Positions 1 to 10,090 of a DNA stretch of 64,000 bases are shown here, piece by piece. Each line of letters starts with the position of its first letter. The stretch's first letter is position 1. The position numbers and the translations under genes are program-made. The notes beneath the pieces were generated by a model. It saw only the letters and a program-made list of their open reading frames with translations. It had not been told where the DNA came from and made no database searches. This DNA is from Bacillota bacterium (GTDB taxonomy: Bacteria > Bacillota > UBA5301 > JAMCQP01). The DNA is taken from the NCBI GenBank assembly GCA_023381695.1, contig JAMCQP010000045.1, positions 39,120-103,119 of the forward strand, given 5' to 3'.

Positions 1-399
1 CCCGGCCGCCGCCCGGCTGATCTCCAGCACATACATGAAGCCCTTGAAACCTACCGGCGCGCACACCGTCCCCTGAATCTCCAGCTGGCTCTCTTTGCAC
101 CCAAATCGCGGCACCCAGTGTCCTTCCCGGTCCCAGCGAAGCTTCCCGGCCAGGTCATGTTCCTCCCCTTCCACCCACAGGGTCGGCAGGAAGAGGTCGT
201 CACGGTTCTTCCCACAAAATTCGATGAGCCCGCGCGAAGCCATGTGCAGGATGTTGATGCTCTGGATCCCGCCGTTATGCGGATTGAGGGTTGGAATGGA
301 AAGATACTCGTTCCCGGTGGGCAGATAGCTCGCCGGGTTATCGATCTCCCGGGGGACCGTCATCAACCGCTGGGTCGCTTCATTGCTCTCCCGAGGCAT
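1..399 (-). CDS. hypothetical protein, N-terminal part only (gene continues past window start)
   Basis: Minus-strand frame open from ATG at 399 to base 1 (MPRESNEATQRLMTVPREIDNPASYLPTGNEYLSIPTLNPHNGG...); not in the ORF track because it runs off the edge. Confidence 0.55.
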   Translation of the reverse strand, partial: MPRESNEATQRLMTVPREIDNPASYLPTGNEYLSIPTLNPHNGGIQSINILHMASRGLIEFCGKNRDDLFLPTLWVEGEEHDLAGKLRWDREGHWVPRFGCKESQLEIQGTVCAPVGFKGFMYVLEISRAAAG

Positions 400-466
400 C
401 CTTGATCACCTCAAAATCTCCATGATCATTTCCGCTATTTATTATCCATGACCACTAATACCAAAG

Positions 467-497
467 GGGGCTGCTCCATCCACGCGGGAACAGCCCC
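467..497 (-). terminator. hairpin downstream of the opp operon
   Basis: GGGGCTG ... CAGCCCC 7-bp inverted repeat just after the stop of the last opp gene; no strong T-run. Confidence 0.4.
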
Positions 498-546
498 AAT
501 TCCGGTGTCGGCCGGCGCTATTGCCAGTTACTATTCACCGGCCAGT

Positions 547-1530
547 TCATTTTACGAGATGGCAGGCCACCATATGCCCGCCGCCTGCATCCAAAAATTC
601 CGGTTCAGCCTCTTTACATCGTTCAACGGACACCTTGCACCGGCTTCTGAAGCGGCACCCGGCGGGAGGATCAATGGGGCTCGGGACATCCCCCTCCAGG
701 ATGATCCGCTTCCGCTCCGCCTCCACATCGGGATCCGGAATGGGAATCGCCGAAAGCAGGGCTTTGGTATACGGGTGCAACGGGTTCTTGTAGAGCTCGC
801 TGCTCCTGGCGACCTCCACGATCTTGCCCAGGTACATCACCGCCACCCGGTTGCTGATGTGCTTCACCATGGAAAGATCGTGGGCGATGAAGAGATAGGT
901 CAGCCCCATCTTCTCCTGGAGTTCCTCCAGCATATTCACGACCTGGGCCTGGATGGAGACATCCAGCGCCGAGATCGGCTCGTCGGCGATGATGAAACTC
1001 GGCTGCACCGCCAGGGCCCTGGCGACCCCGATACGCTGCCGCTGGCCGCCGCTGAACTCGTGCGGGAAGCGGTTGGCATGCTCCGGATTCAGCCGGACGA
1101 TATTCAGAAGTTCATAGATCCGCTCCGTCCGTTCCTTGCCTTTGGCCAGGCCGTGGATATCCAGCGGCTCGCCGATGATGTCCCCGACGGTCATCCGGGG
1201 GTTGAGCGACGAGTAGGGATCCTGGAAGATCATCTGGATCTTCCGGCGGATCTCCTGCATCCCGCCCTCATCCTGGCTGTAAATATTCTTCCCCTCGAAG
1301 ATGGCTTCCCCGGCGGTGGGCTCGTAGAGCCGGACGATTGTCCGCCCCGCGGTGGTCTTCCCGCAGCCGCTCTCCCCCACCAGCCCCAGGGTCTCGCCCT
1401 TGTTGATGGTAAAACCGACATCGTCTACGGCCTTCAGGGTCCCCTTCTTGCGAAACTTTATCCCCTGCCCCATCGCAAAATACTTCTTGAGGTGGCGGAC
1501 CTCCAACAAAGGCTGTGCACTGGTACTCAT
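547..1530 (-). CDS. oligopeptide/dipeptide ABC transporter ATP-binding protein (OppF/DppF type)
   Basis: Walker [10 protein letters not shown], signature [15 protein letters not shown], Walker [14 protein letters not shown]-terminal Cys-containing oligopeptide ABC domain; start chosen at internal ATG overlapping upstream stop. Confidence 0.93.
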   Translation of the reverse strand: MSTSAQPLLEVRHLKKYFAMGQGIKFRKKGTLKAVDDVGFTINKGETLGLVGESGCGKTTAGRTIVRLYEPTAGEAIFEGKNIYSQDEGGMQEIRRKIQMIFQDPYSSLNPRMTVGDIIGEPLDIHGLAKGKERTERIYELLNIVRLNPEHANRFPHEFSGGQRQRIGVARALAVQPSFIIADEPISALDVSIQAQVVNMLEELQEKMGLTYLFIAHDLSMVKHISNRVAVMYLGKIVEVARSSELYKNPLHPYTKALLSAIPIPDPDVEAERKRIILEGDVPSPIDPPAGCRFRSRCKVSVERCKEAEPEFLDAGGGHMVACHLVK

Positions 1531-2543
1531 CAGACCGCCCTCTCTTTCTGCAACCGGCCGAGCAACGGCGCCGCCTGCGGATGCTGCAGCCAGCACGCCA
1601 CCTGGTGGCCCGGGCCGGCTTCGGTGATCGCCGGTTTCTCTTTCAAGCAGACACCCATCGCGTGTTCACACCGGGGCGCAAACGCGCATCCCTCCGGCGG
1701 GTGCAAAAGATCGGGCGGCTGGCCGTAGATCGGCACCAGCCGGTGCTTTTCCTCTTCGTGCAGCCTGGGCACGGACTTCAATAGCCCCCAGGTATACGGG
1801 TGCTGCGGGTTATAGTAGATATCCCGCAGGGACCCGGCCTCCACAATCTTCCCGGCGTACATGACAATCACCCGGCTGGCCAGCCCCGCCACCACTCCCA
1901 GGTCGTGGGTGATGATGATAATTGAGGTCTGAAGCTTGCTCTTCAGTTCCTTCATCAATTCCAGGATCTGGGCCTGGATGGTCACGTCCAGCGCAGTCGT
2001 CGGCTCATCGGCAATCAAAAGCTTCGGATTGCACGCCAGGGCCATGGCGATCATCACTCTCTGGCGCATGCCGCCGCTGAACTGGTGCGGGTACTGGTTG
2101 ATCCGGCGTTCCGGCGAGGGGATGCCCACCAGCTCCAGAAGTTCCAGCGCCCGCTTGGCGGCTTCTTCCTTGGACATGCCCTGGTGCAGCATCAGGGTTT
2201 CCGCAATCTGCAAACGGGTCTTCAACACCGGGTTTAAAGAAGTCATGGGGTCCTGAAAGATCATGCCAATCTCGTTGCCCCGGATCTTCTGCATCTCCTT
2301 CTCCGGCAGGCCCACCAGTTCCTGGCCGTTGAAGAGGATCGACCCCTCCACAATCTTGCCCGGCTGGGAGATCAGGCCCATCACGGACATGGCGGTGACG
2401 CTCTTGCCGCACCCGGACTCGCCCACGATGGCCACCGCTTCTCCCACGCCGATCTCGAAGCTTACATCGTCCACCGCCTTGACCTCTCCCACGTGGGTAA
2501 AGAAAGAGGTCTTCAAGCTCTTCACTTGCAACAAAGTTTCCAA
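1530..2543 (-). CDS. oligopeptide/dipeptide ABC transporter ATP-binding protein (OppD/DppD type)
   Basis: [38 protein letters not shown]; adjacent to OppF-type partner. Confidence 0.94.
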   Translation of the reverse strand: METLLQVKSLKTSFFTHVGEVKAVDDVSFEIGVGEAVAIVGESGCGKSVTAMSVMGLISQPGKIVEGSILFNGQELVGLPEKEMQKIRGNEIGMIFQDPMTSLNPVLKTRLQIAETLMLHQGMSKEEAAKRALELLELVGIPSPERRINQYPHQFSGGMRQRVMIAMALACNPKLLIADEPTTALDVTIQAQILELMKELKSKLQTSIIIITHDLGVVAGLASRVIVMYAGKIVEAGSLRDIYYNPQHPYTWGLLKSVPRLHEEEKHRLVPIYGQPPDLLHPPEGCAFAPRCEHAMGVCLKEKPAITEAGPGHQVACWLQHPQAAPLLGRLQKERAV

Positions 2544-2556
2544 GATCCTTCCTCCT

Positions 2557-3480
2557 TTACCGTCGCTGCCGCGGGTCTAAGGCGTCGCGCAGGCCGTCGC
2601 CCAGGAAGTTGAAGGCCAGCATGGTAATCGAAATGGCCAGGGCCGGGAAGAGCAGCAGGTGCGGATAAGACCGAATAGAAGACAACGCATCACTGGCCAG
2701 AGAACCCCAACTGGCCATGGGCGCCGAGACCCCCAGCCCCACAAAGCTCAGCCAGGCCTCGGTGAAGATGGCTTCCGGAATCTTGAGGGTCAGGGTGACA
2801 ATAATCGGCCCCAGAGCGTTCGGCACCAGATGCCTCATCAGGATCCTCCATTGCCTGGCCCCCAGCGTACGTGCGGCCAGAACATAATCCTGCTCCCTCA
2901 AACTTAAAATCTGACCCCGGACAATACGGGCCATGTCCGTCCAGTAGACCAGCCCGATGGCCAGCAGCACATTCTGCAGTCCCGGTTGAAAGATCACCAT
3001 GAACAGGATCACATACAGCAACAACGGGATCGAGTAGAGCACGTCCACGATCCGCATCATGATGTTGTCCACCTTGCCGCCGGCCAGGCCGGAGATTCCT
3101 CCGTAGACCACCCCGATGGTCAGGTTGATCAGGCTGGCAAAGATTCCCACCGTAAGGGAGATCCGGGCGCCGTAGAGGATCCGAACCAACTGATCGCGCC
3201 CGTGCAGGTCGGTCCCAAGCAAGTGCTGCCAGCTCGGTCCCTCCCCGGTACGATCCAGATCCTGGTCGGAGTAGGAATACGGCACAAAATAAGGGCCAAC
3301 CGCCGCCAGGATCAACAATACGATAATCAGCACCAACCCGAACATCGCGGCGCGGTTCTGTTTGAGCCGCCGCCAGGCGTCCTGCCCATAGGTAACACTG
3401 GGTCGGACAATCGCCTCGGCCTCCGAACCTTGCCGCGCCACCGGCTGAAAAAGCCCTGGTGAGAGTTCCACTAAGCTCAC
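2557..3480 (-). CDS. ABC transporter permease (OppC/DppC type)
   Basis: LGTDLHGRDQLVRILYGARISL and EAWLSFVGLGV motifs typical of OppC permeases; operon position. Confidence 0.93.
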   Translation of the reverse strand: MSLVELSPGLFQPVARQGSEAEAIVRPSVTYGQDAWRRLKQNRAAMFGLVLIIVLLILAAVGPYFVPYSYSDQDLDRTGEGPSWQHLLGTDLHGRDQLVRILYGARISLTVGIFASLINLTIGVVYGGISGLAGGKVDNIMMRIVDVLYSIPLLLYVILFMVIFQPGLQNVLLAIGLVYWTDMARIVRGQILSLREQDYVLAARTLGARQWRILMRHLVPNALGPIIVTLTLKIPEAIFTEAWLSFVGLGVSAPMASWGSLASDALSSIRSYPHLLLFPALAISITMLAFNFLGDGLRDALDPRQRR

Positions 3481-4415
3481 TCCTTCTCCTCAACGTACTT
3501 GATCCGGGGATCGATGAATGCGTAAGCAATATCCACGATAAAGTTGAAGAGGACCAGCAATATGCTATAAAAGACCGTGATCCCCAGAATTGCGGTGTAG
3601 TCGCGGTTATAAATGCTGGTAACAAAGTGCTGGCCTAACCCGGGAATGGCGAAGATCCTCTCCACCACAAAGCTGCCGGTCATGATGCTCGCAGTCAGAG
3701 GGCCGAGGTAGGTCACCACGGGCATGATCGCGTTTTTTACGGCATGGCGCCAGATTACCGTATTGCCTGACAGGCCTTTAGCCTTCGCGGTGCGGATATA
3801 ATCCTGGTTCATGACTTCCAGCATGCTGGAGCGCACCAGCCGGGCAAAGAAAGCCATCGGGAGGCTGGCCAGAGCCAGTGTCGGCAAAACCGCCTGTTGC
3901 GGAGTCCCCCACATGGCCGCCGGTAACCACCGCAACTTGAGAGCAAATACAAACATAAGCAAGCTCGCCATGATAAAACTGGGTACCGAGAAACCGATGG
4001 TCGCCCCAAACATCGCCAGATTATCTGGCCATTCATTCTGCTTGAGAGCGGAGATAATCCCGGCGGGAATTCCCACCAGCAGCGCCAACAGAATTGCGTA
4101 CAGGCCTAACTGGGCAGAGATCGGAAAACTGCGATTAATAATGTTGTTGACGGTCTCTCCCTCGTATTTGAAGGACGGCCCCAGATCCCAGCGCAGGAGA
4201 TTGCCCATATAATCCACATACTGCTGCCAGAGTGGATCGTTCAGTTTGTAGCGAACCTCGATGTTCTTTAAAACGGCTTCGGGCAACACCTTTTCCGTGG
4301 TAAACGGGCCGCCCGGGATGGCGTGCATCAACAAAAAAGTAGCTGAAGCGACTACCCAGAGAACCAGGATGATGGAAACCAATCTCTTGGCAAAGTATTG
4401 CAGCAAAAAGATCAT
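3477..4415 (-). CDS. ABC transporter permease (OppB/DppB type)
   Basis: ARLVRSSMLEVMNQDYIRTAKAKGLS permease EAA-type loop and C-terminal FNFIVDIAYAFIDPRIKY; overlaps OppC start by 4 bp. Confidence 0.94.
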   Translation of the reverse strand: MIFLLQYFAKRLVSIILVLWVVASATFLLMHAIPGGPFTTEKVLPEAVLKNIEVRYKLNDPLWQQYVDYMGNLLRWDLGPSFKYEGETVNNIINRSFPISAQLGLYAILLALLVGIPAGIISALKQNEWPDNLAMFGATIGFSVPSFIMASLLMFVFALKLRWLPAAMWGTPQQAVLPTLALASLPMAFFARLVRSSMLEVMNQDYIRTAKAKGLSGNTVIWRHAVKNAIMPVVTYLGPLTASIMTGSFVVERIFAIPGLGQHFVTSIYNRDYTAILGITVFYSILLVLFNFIVDIAYAFIDPRIKYVEEKE

Positions 4416-4479
4416 CCCCTAACCTTTAGATACCGGGTCGAAAGCCGTATGCCGGATGGAGGATATTTCGGACAGGAGA

Positions 4480-4508
4480 CGGGGTATACGCTGATCGCGT
4501 ATACCCCG
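4480..4508 (-). terminator. intercistronic hairpin between binding-protein and permease genes
   Basis: CGGGGTATACG-ctgatcg-CGTATACCCCG perfect 11-bp stem; no T-run. Confidence 0.5.
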
Positions 4509-4536
4509 CAGTTCCTTGCCTCACTTTGTTCCGGCT

Positions 4537-6156
4537 TTAATGCTGGGCAATCCAGGCAGAACTGAAGTCGAAGAATCCCAGCATGGAAATGGCCACATCC
4601 TTGACGTAGCTCTTCTGCAACACCGGTTGGGTGTAGAAGTAGATCGGGAGGATCGGCATGGCGTCCATGAGGATCTTCTCCGCGTCATGCATGGCCTTGT
4701 ACTGCTTCGCGGCATTGGTGGTGGTCTTGGCCACCTCCACCAGATCATCGTACTTCTTGTCGGCCCACCGGGAGCGGTTGTTGCCGCCGTTGCTGATCAT
4801 CATGTCGATGAAGGTCATCGGGTGCACATAGTCACCGATCCAACCAGCCCGAGCCACCTGGAAGTTGCCATCGGTCCTGTTCTGCAGGTAAACCTTCCAC
4901 TCCTGGTTGGTAATGGTCACGTTGGCGCCCAGGTTCTTCTTCCACATCTCCTGGATAGCCTCGGCAATGGCCTTGTGCATCTCAAGGGTGTTGTAGAGAA
5001 TCTCAATGGGCGGCAGGCCCTTGCCGTCCGGATAACCGGCTTCAGCCAGGAGTTTCTTGGCAGTCGCCACATCGTTGTCCTTGAAAAATTCGCCGCCCGA
5101 CTTGCGGAAGTCGGTGCCGGCTTTCGCATCCGGCATGCCATAAGGCACCCAGGCCATCGCCGGTACTTCGCCAGCCTTGGTCACCTTTTCCACAATCTGT
5201 CTGCGGTTGATGGCCATGGCAAATGCCTTACGGACCTTCGGATTGTCAAACGGCGCCTTGGAGGTATTGAATTCATAGAAGTAGGTCCCCAGATACGGAG
5301 TGAACTTCACGATCTTCTGCTCTCTCAGCCGCGGCAATTCCGGACGGGGCGGGAAATGCCCGAGGTCAATCTGGCCGGTCTCAAACATGGTCAGTTCCGT
5401 GCTTTCGGCTTCCACCATGGTGTACACTAACTTATCCAGTTTAACCTTCCTGGCGTCCCAATAGTTCGGGTTCTTGACCATTTCCAGCTTGTCCTGGTGC
5501 GACCACCTGACTATCTTGAAGGGGCCGTTGGTCACCAGGGTGTCCATCTTGGTGTACCAGGTGTCGCCACCGGCTTCCACCGCCTTTTTGTTCAAGGGCA
5601 TGTAGGTGGGGAAAGCGGTCAACGACAGGAAATAGGCGGTGGGCGCCGTGAGGGTGACCTTCAGGGTCTTGGCGTCAATAGCCTTTACGCCTACTTCATT
5701 GGCATCCTTGATCTTCCCGGTATTGTACTCTTCACCGTTCTTGAGATAGTAAAGGTAATAAGCATACTCCGCCGCGGTGGCCGGGTTTAGAGCCCGCTTC
5801 CAGCTATACTCAAAATCGTAGGCGGTTACGGGATCTCCATTGGACCACTTGGCGTCCCGGAGATGGAAGGTATACTCCTTGCCATCCTTGGAGATCTTCC
5901 AGCTCCTGGCGATCGCCGGCACTGGCCGGTCGGTCTTGTCCAGCCTGGTCAGACCGTCAAAGATGTTCAATTCGACGATGGCCTCGGGGACACCGGTAGA
6001 CTTGTTCGGATCGATGGTCTGAGGTTCCACGCTTAAGTTGAAAGTCAACGTCTGATTCTTGGCCGGTTTCTCGGCGGCAAAGGCCATCCCAGCACTGCCC
6101 AAGGCCAGCGCCGCGGAGAGAACCATGGCTAACAAAAGACTCCTGCGCACACTCAT
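4537..6156 (-). CDS. peptide ABC transporter substrate-binding protein (family 5, OppA type)
   Basis: Signal peptide MSVRRSLLLAMVLSAALALGSAGMAFA; SBP family 5 features (KPAKNQTLTFNLSVEPQTIDPNKSTG...). Start taken at internal ATG before the signal peptide. Confidence 0.92.
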   Translation of the reverse strand: MSVRRSLLLAMVLSAALALGSAGMAFAAEKPAKNQTLTFNLSVEPQTIDPNKSTGVPEAIVELNIFDGLTRLDKTDRPVPAIARSWKISKDGKEYTFHLRDAKWSNGDPVTAYDFEYSWKRALNPATAAEYAYYLYYLKNGEEYNTGKIKDANEVGVKAIDAKTLKVTLTAPTAYFLSLTAFPTYMPLNKKAVEAGGDTWYTKMDTLVTNGPFKIVRWSHQDKLEMVKNPNYWDARKVKLDKLVYTMVEAESTELTMFETGQIDLGHFPPRPELPRLREQKIVKFTPYLGTYFYEFNTSKAPFDNPKVRKAFAMAINRRQIVEKVTKAGEVPAMAWVPYGMPDAKAGTDFRKSGGEFFKDNDVATAKKLLAEAGYPDGKGLPPIEILYNTLEMHKAIAEAIQEMWKKNLGANVTITNQEWKVYLQNRTDGNFQVARAGWIGDYVHPMTFIDMMISNGGNNRSRWADKKYDDLVEVAKTTTNAAKQYKAMHDAEKILMDAMPILPIYFYTQPVLQKSYVKDVAISMLGFFDFSSAWIAQH

Positions 6157-6435
6157 TCCTCCCTCAAAATTAGAGTTTAAATAATAGTTCTCCGCCAGAA
6201 ATGGATCTCCTTCCGTGTATGCAATGTGCAATTTTTAATCTTTTGTTTGACTTCCAAGATCGCCGCACCCACAACAAGCTTCCAAAGGCTTATTAACCTT
6301 CTTTGCCCGGGTACCAAAAATTTGCCCGCCGGCGTAAAATGACAAAATAGCCGGGGCCATCTCCCGGCGCTTCCAGCCCACCCCTCCTCTCCGGCGATCG
6401 GATCTAAACTAACTACCTGTAAAGGAGCGTCGGCT

Positions 6436-7131
6436 ATGCACTCGATCGGTTTTTGGGCGCCAGTAATCTTACTGGCCGTCGCCGCCAGCCTCGACAACTG
6501 CGCGGCGGGCATCGCTTACGGCATCCGGCGGATCCGGGTGCCGGCAACTTCCAACCTCCTCATGGCCTTCCTTTCCGCCCTGGCCACCTGGCTCACCGTT
6601 GCGGCCGGCGGCTACCTGGGAACGGCAATCTCCCTTCAATTGGCCAGGCTCCTCGGCGCCCTGTTGATGATCGGCATTGGACTCTGGGTGATCTTCGAGT
6701 GGCCGGGAGAAGCCGCGCGACAGGAACCGCCGCTGGAAAAGGCTCAAACAAAACCGGGTCGGAGCCCGGATTTTTCCGGATACAACTACTTGATTATGAG
6801 CTGGCGCTTGAAGCCTCTGGGAATCATCATCCAGATCCTCCGGGAACCTTCGAAAGCGGATCTGGACCTGTCGGGAACGATCAGCCTCCCGGAGGCGTTC
6901 CTGCTGGGGACCGCCCTGGCCCTCAACGCCCTGGCCGGCGGCCTGGGAGCCGGACTGGCCGGGTTTCCCCCGCTATTCACGGCGGTAATGGTGGGGGCCT
7001 TGAGCTATCTGTTATTGTGGTTTGGCGTTTACCTGGGCAGCCGCTTCGGCGCCAGGTGGCTCGGGGAAAAAGCCCCCCTTTTCACCGGGCTGGCGCTGAT
7101 CCTGCTGGGAATCACCAGCTTCAAATGGTGA
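6436..7131 (+). CDS. ytaF: YtaF-like sporulation membrane protein
   Basis: MHSIGFWAPVILLAVAASLDNCAAGIAYGIRRIRVP... polytopic membrane protein with the YtaF/MntP-type ASLDN motif. Confidence 0.8.
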   Translation: MHSIGFWAPVILLAVAASLDNCAAGIAYGIRRIRVPATSNLLMAFLSALATWLTVAAGGYLGTAISLQLARLLGALLMIGIGLWVIFEWPGEAARQEPPLEKAQTKPGRSPDFSGYNYLIMSWRLKPLGIIIQILREPSKADLDLSGTISLPEAFLLGTALALNALAGGLGAGLAGFPPLFTAVMVGALSYLLLWFGVYLGSRFGARWLGEKAPLFTGLALILLGITSFKW

Positions 7132-7194
7132 TTCCCCAGTTGATAATCATCCAGCCCCGTGCAAGCACCCGCTTGAAAAAGCATGCTTCACCTT

Positions 7195-7695
7195 CTACAA
7201 TGCTATCCCCCGGACCTCTCCGGCCAGTTCCCTGGGTACCGCCACCGTCACCACCCTGGTGCGATCGTACTTGGGCGGGTTGAGAACTTTGGTGACGGTG
7301 CCCTCTCCGACTGCTTCGCCGGCCCGGTTCACCACGGTTGCTTTCTGGCCCGGTTGGGGCGCCGGGAGGAACTCGTAAGGGAAAGAGACGGTGGCCTCCG
7401 TATCGGAATGGGGGGCGTCCACCACGAAGATCGCCTGGCCCGGACAGGCGGGAATGCACAGCCCGCAGCCGCGGCACTTGTCCTCCGCCAGGCGCGGGAG
7501 GTTGGTAATGGGCTCACCGACGCTGATCGCCCCGTATGGGCAGGCCTCTTCGCAAGGATTGCACGGAATCGGCTGCAAGCACTCCAGAACCGCCACCGGC
7601 CCCTCTTTCAGGCGTTTCTCCCCCGGGAAGCCGGGCGCCTGCTTCAGATCCTCCCACGTGACAATCCCGGTGGCCAAAAGCTCACTCTCCGACAT
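7195..7695 (-). CDS. 4Fe-4S dicluster ferredoxin-like protein
   Basis: CNPCEEACPYGAI and CRGCGLCIPACPGQAI cluster motifs; start taken at MSESELLATG. Confidence 0.8.
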   Translation of the reverse strand: MSESELLATGIVTWEDLKQAPGFPGEKRLKEGPVAVLECLQPIPCNPCEEACPYGAISVGEPITNLPRLAEDKCRGCGLCIPACPGQAIFVVDAPHSDTEATVSFPYEFLPAPQPGQKATVVNRAGEAVGEGTVTKVLNPPKYDRTRVVTVAVPRELAGEVRGIAL

Positions 7696-7783
7696 CTTGA
7701 TCCCCCACTCCACCCGCAAAAAAATATATATAAGGTCCGATACTTGCCAACCCATCATGCTTTAATCTCACGCACCGTCAGCC

Positions 7784-8815
7784 CTAACAAGCAAACAGGA
7801 CCACAACCAGCACCAGGCCGAGAACCAACGCCAGAAGCGCCCGGCTGGTGAACTTAAACCGCTCGCCGGAAGCCTCGGAGTTCAACACCCTCTGGATCCG
7901 GTTCTCCAGAGTTCCCACATGGCTGGCAAATCCCGGAAAGACCAGAAACTCGCGCGGCGCCGGGCCGGAAACCACCGTTTGCCGGCCATCCGTTTGCCGG
8001 CCATCCTTCCAGATCTTCAGCAGGGTCTCCGCATAGAGAAGCGGTTTCTGGGTCATCGCCACCACCCGGTCATCCACCGCTTCCTCCTGCTTGCGCATGA
8101 AATGCCGAAAGGCCACCCGGCCAAAAGGCGAGAAGAACATTCCGTCGCGCAACAGTACGCCAAGCCAGGACCGCAGGGTGTCCCGGCGGGCCAGGTGGAC
8201 CAGCTCATGGGTCAGAACGGCTTCCAACTGCTGATCGTCAAACCTGTCCAGCAAACCCCTGGATACCACCAGCACCGGATGGGCAAAGCCCATGGCAAAA
8301 GCCAGCGCCGTCTTGCCAGGCCACAGGCGCAAATCCGGAAGCCCGATCCCCAAATCCGCCAGGCGGGGCCTCAGGATCGCCGTTACCCGCGATGCATCGT
8401 CGCCGGACAGGGGCGGATTTTTCTTCACCATCCGGTGAGCAACGTAGCTGTTGGCAAAGATCTTGAAAAGCGAATAGGCAAAGGTGGCAAACATCAACGG
8501 CAGGATAATCCCGGTGAACCACGGCTCGCTCCGGCAGATAATATGCCACCGGGCCGGCCACATCCCGCCGGGCCCCAGCCCTCCCATCGAACACCGGCCG
8601 GCGCTCCCCAGGTAGTATATGTAGCCCAGCACCGGCGCCAGAAGCGGCAATGACCAGAGCCACATCTGAAGCTCCGGCCGGGAAAACCACGGCAACCGCC
8701 AGACCGCCGCCACGATCAGGTAGACGGCCGCCGAGCCCACCAGGATGTAAGGAATGTAAGGATGATGTTGCAAGGAAAGTAAGAACCCGGGCATCCGCCA
8801 GCCTTCTCTCCGCAT
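7784..8815 (-). CDS. M56 family (BlaR1-like) integral membrane metallopeptidase, no sensor domain
   Basis: HELVHLARRD (HExxH) followed by KQEEAVDDRVVAM (ExxxD); N-terminal TM helices; adjacent BlaI-like gene. Confidence 0.85.
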   Translation of the reverse strand: MRREGWRMPGFLLSLQHHPYIPYILVGSAAVYLIVAAVWRLPWFSRPELQMWLWSLPLLAPVLGYIYYLGSAGRCSMGGLGPGGMWPARWHIICRSEPWFTGIILPLMFATFAYSLFKIFANSYVAHRMVKKNPPLSGDDASRVTAILRPRLADLGIGLPDLRLWPGKTALAFAMGFAHPVLVVSRGLLDRFDDQQLEAVLTHELVHLARRDTLRSWLGVLLRDGMFFSPFGRVAFRHFMRKQEEAVDDRVVAMTQKPLLYAETLLKIWKDGRQTDGRQTVVSGPAPREFLVFPGFASHVGTLENRIQRVLNSEASGERFKFTSRALLALVLGLVLVVVLFAC

Positions 8816-8842
8816 AAAGTAGAGCGGCCTACAACTGTCCCG

Positions 8843-9298
8843 CTACCGCTGCTGCTTCTGCTTGCGCTCCTGAATGAGCTTTTCCAGCATCTCCAGCCTG
8901 GCTTCATCCTCCTGGCTCATCCTATCCACGAAATGCGTCATCGCCGGTTCCGCGAAGTCCGCCAGCAGCCCGTCGATGACCTCCGTCACCACCGAGTTGA
9001 GCAACTCGTTCTTGCTGAGCACCGGCGAATATAGATAAGCGTTGCCCACCTTCTCCTTCTGAAGGATCCCCTTCTCGGCCAGCCGGGTCATGATGGTCAT
9101 CACCGTGGTATAGGCCAGATCCCGGCGCTGCCGCAGGACATCGTAGACTTCCCGCACCGTGGCTTTCTTCTGGGACCAGATGATCTCCATCACGTCCGCT
9201 TCCAGATGGCCAAGCACCTTCTTCAGCCCGATCTTGTTCGGGTGGAAATCCTTCAAACCCTTGTTCAAACGCATCAGCGCCACTCCTCGCCGGATCAA
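8843..9298 (-). CDS. BlaI/MecI/CopY family transcriptional regulator
   Basis: LGHLEADVMEIIWSQKKATVREVYDVLRQRRDLAYTTVMTIMTRLAEKGIL winged-helix signature. Confidence 0.92.
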   Translation of the reverse strand: MIRRGVALMRLNKGLKDFHPNKIGLKKVLGHLEADVMEIIWSQKKATVREVYDVLRQRRDLAYTTVMTIMTRLAEKGILQKEKVGNAYLYSPVLSKNELLNSVVTEVIDGLLADFAEPAMTHFVDRMSQEDEARLEMLEKLIQERKQKQQR

Positions 9299-9349
9299 TC
9301 GATTCTATGTTGCGTCACAGTTTGATTATATCGCACCACCGGCCGAGAA

Positions 9350-10048
9350 TCAACCGCTACTTGATGTAATACTTCCGTCGCGGATCTCCACGGTTTTCCC
9401 CGCATACCGCGCGTTCTCCCGGTTGTGGGTGACCATCACGATGGTAAGCCCATCCTGGTTGAGAAACCGGAAAAGATCCATGATCTCCTCGCTGGTCCTG
9501 GTGTCCAGCGCCCCGGTGGGCTCGTCCGCCAGGAGAACCGGCGGGTCGTTGACGATCGCCCTGGCGATGGCCACCCGTTCCTGCTCCCCGCCGGAAAGCT
9601 GGTTGGGCAGGCGATCATGCTTGCCCGCCAGCCCCACCCGGGTGAGCACCGCCTCTGCAAGCTCGCGCTGCTCGTCCTGCTTTTTGCGGGTGATGGCCAG
9701 GGGAAGCATGACGTTTTCCAGCGCGGTCAAATACGGGATAAGCTGGAACTGTTGGAAGACAAACCCGATATATTCGCGCCGGAAATCGGCCAGTCTCTCC
9801 TGGGAAAGCTGGTAAACCGGGATGGTGTCGATGGTTACCTCCCCGCTGGTGGGCGGGTTGAGCCCGCCGAGAATGCTGAGCAGGGTGCTCTTGCCCGAGC
9901 CCGAAGGGCCCATCAGGGCGATAAATTCCCCTTCCGCCACATCCAAACTGGCGCCGGAAAGAGCCATCGTCCGCGTCCCGCCCGCTCCGGCGCGATATTC
10001 CTTGGCGACATTGCGCAATTCAATCAGACTCATGGTGCAACTCCCCAA
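9350..10048 (-). CDS. ABC transporter ATP-binding protein (MacB/LolD family)
   Basis: GPSGSGKSTLLSILGGLNPPTSGEV, LSGGEQERVAIARAIVNDPPVLLADEPTGALD. Confidence 0.92.
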   Translation of the reverse strand: MGSCTMSLIELRNVAKEYRAGAGGTRTMALSGASLDVAEGEFIALMGPSGSGKSTLLSILGGLNPPTSGEVTIDTIPVYQLSQERLADFRREYIGFVFQQFQLIPYLTALENVMLPLAITRKKQDEQRELAEAVLTRVGLAGKHDRLPNQLSGGEQERVAIARAIVNDPPVLLADEPTGALDTRTSEEIMDLFRFLNQDGLTIVMVTHNRENARYAGKTVEIRDGSITSSSG

Positions 10049-10090
10049 TCATGCCGCTAAACTCTCCCAGCATATCGCAAATCCATATCG

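Noticed and set aside
448-1728. 426-aa plus-strand ORF
   Set aside because: Antisense to the OppF-type ATPase; low-complexity translation.
7950-8005. 15-bp tandem repeat CGTTTGCCGGCCATC in the M56 gene
   Set aside because: Real, but only encodes a small DGRQT duplication (KDGRQTDGRQTVV) near the end of the protein; not notable alone.
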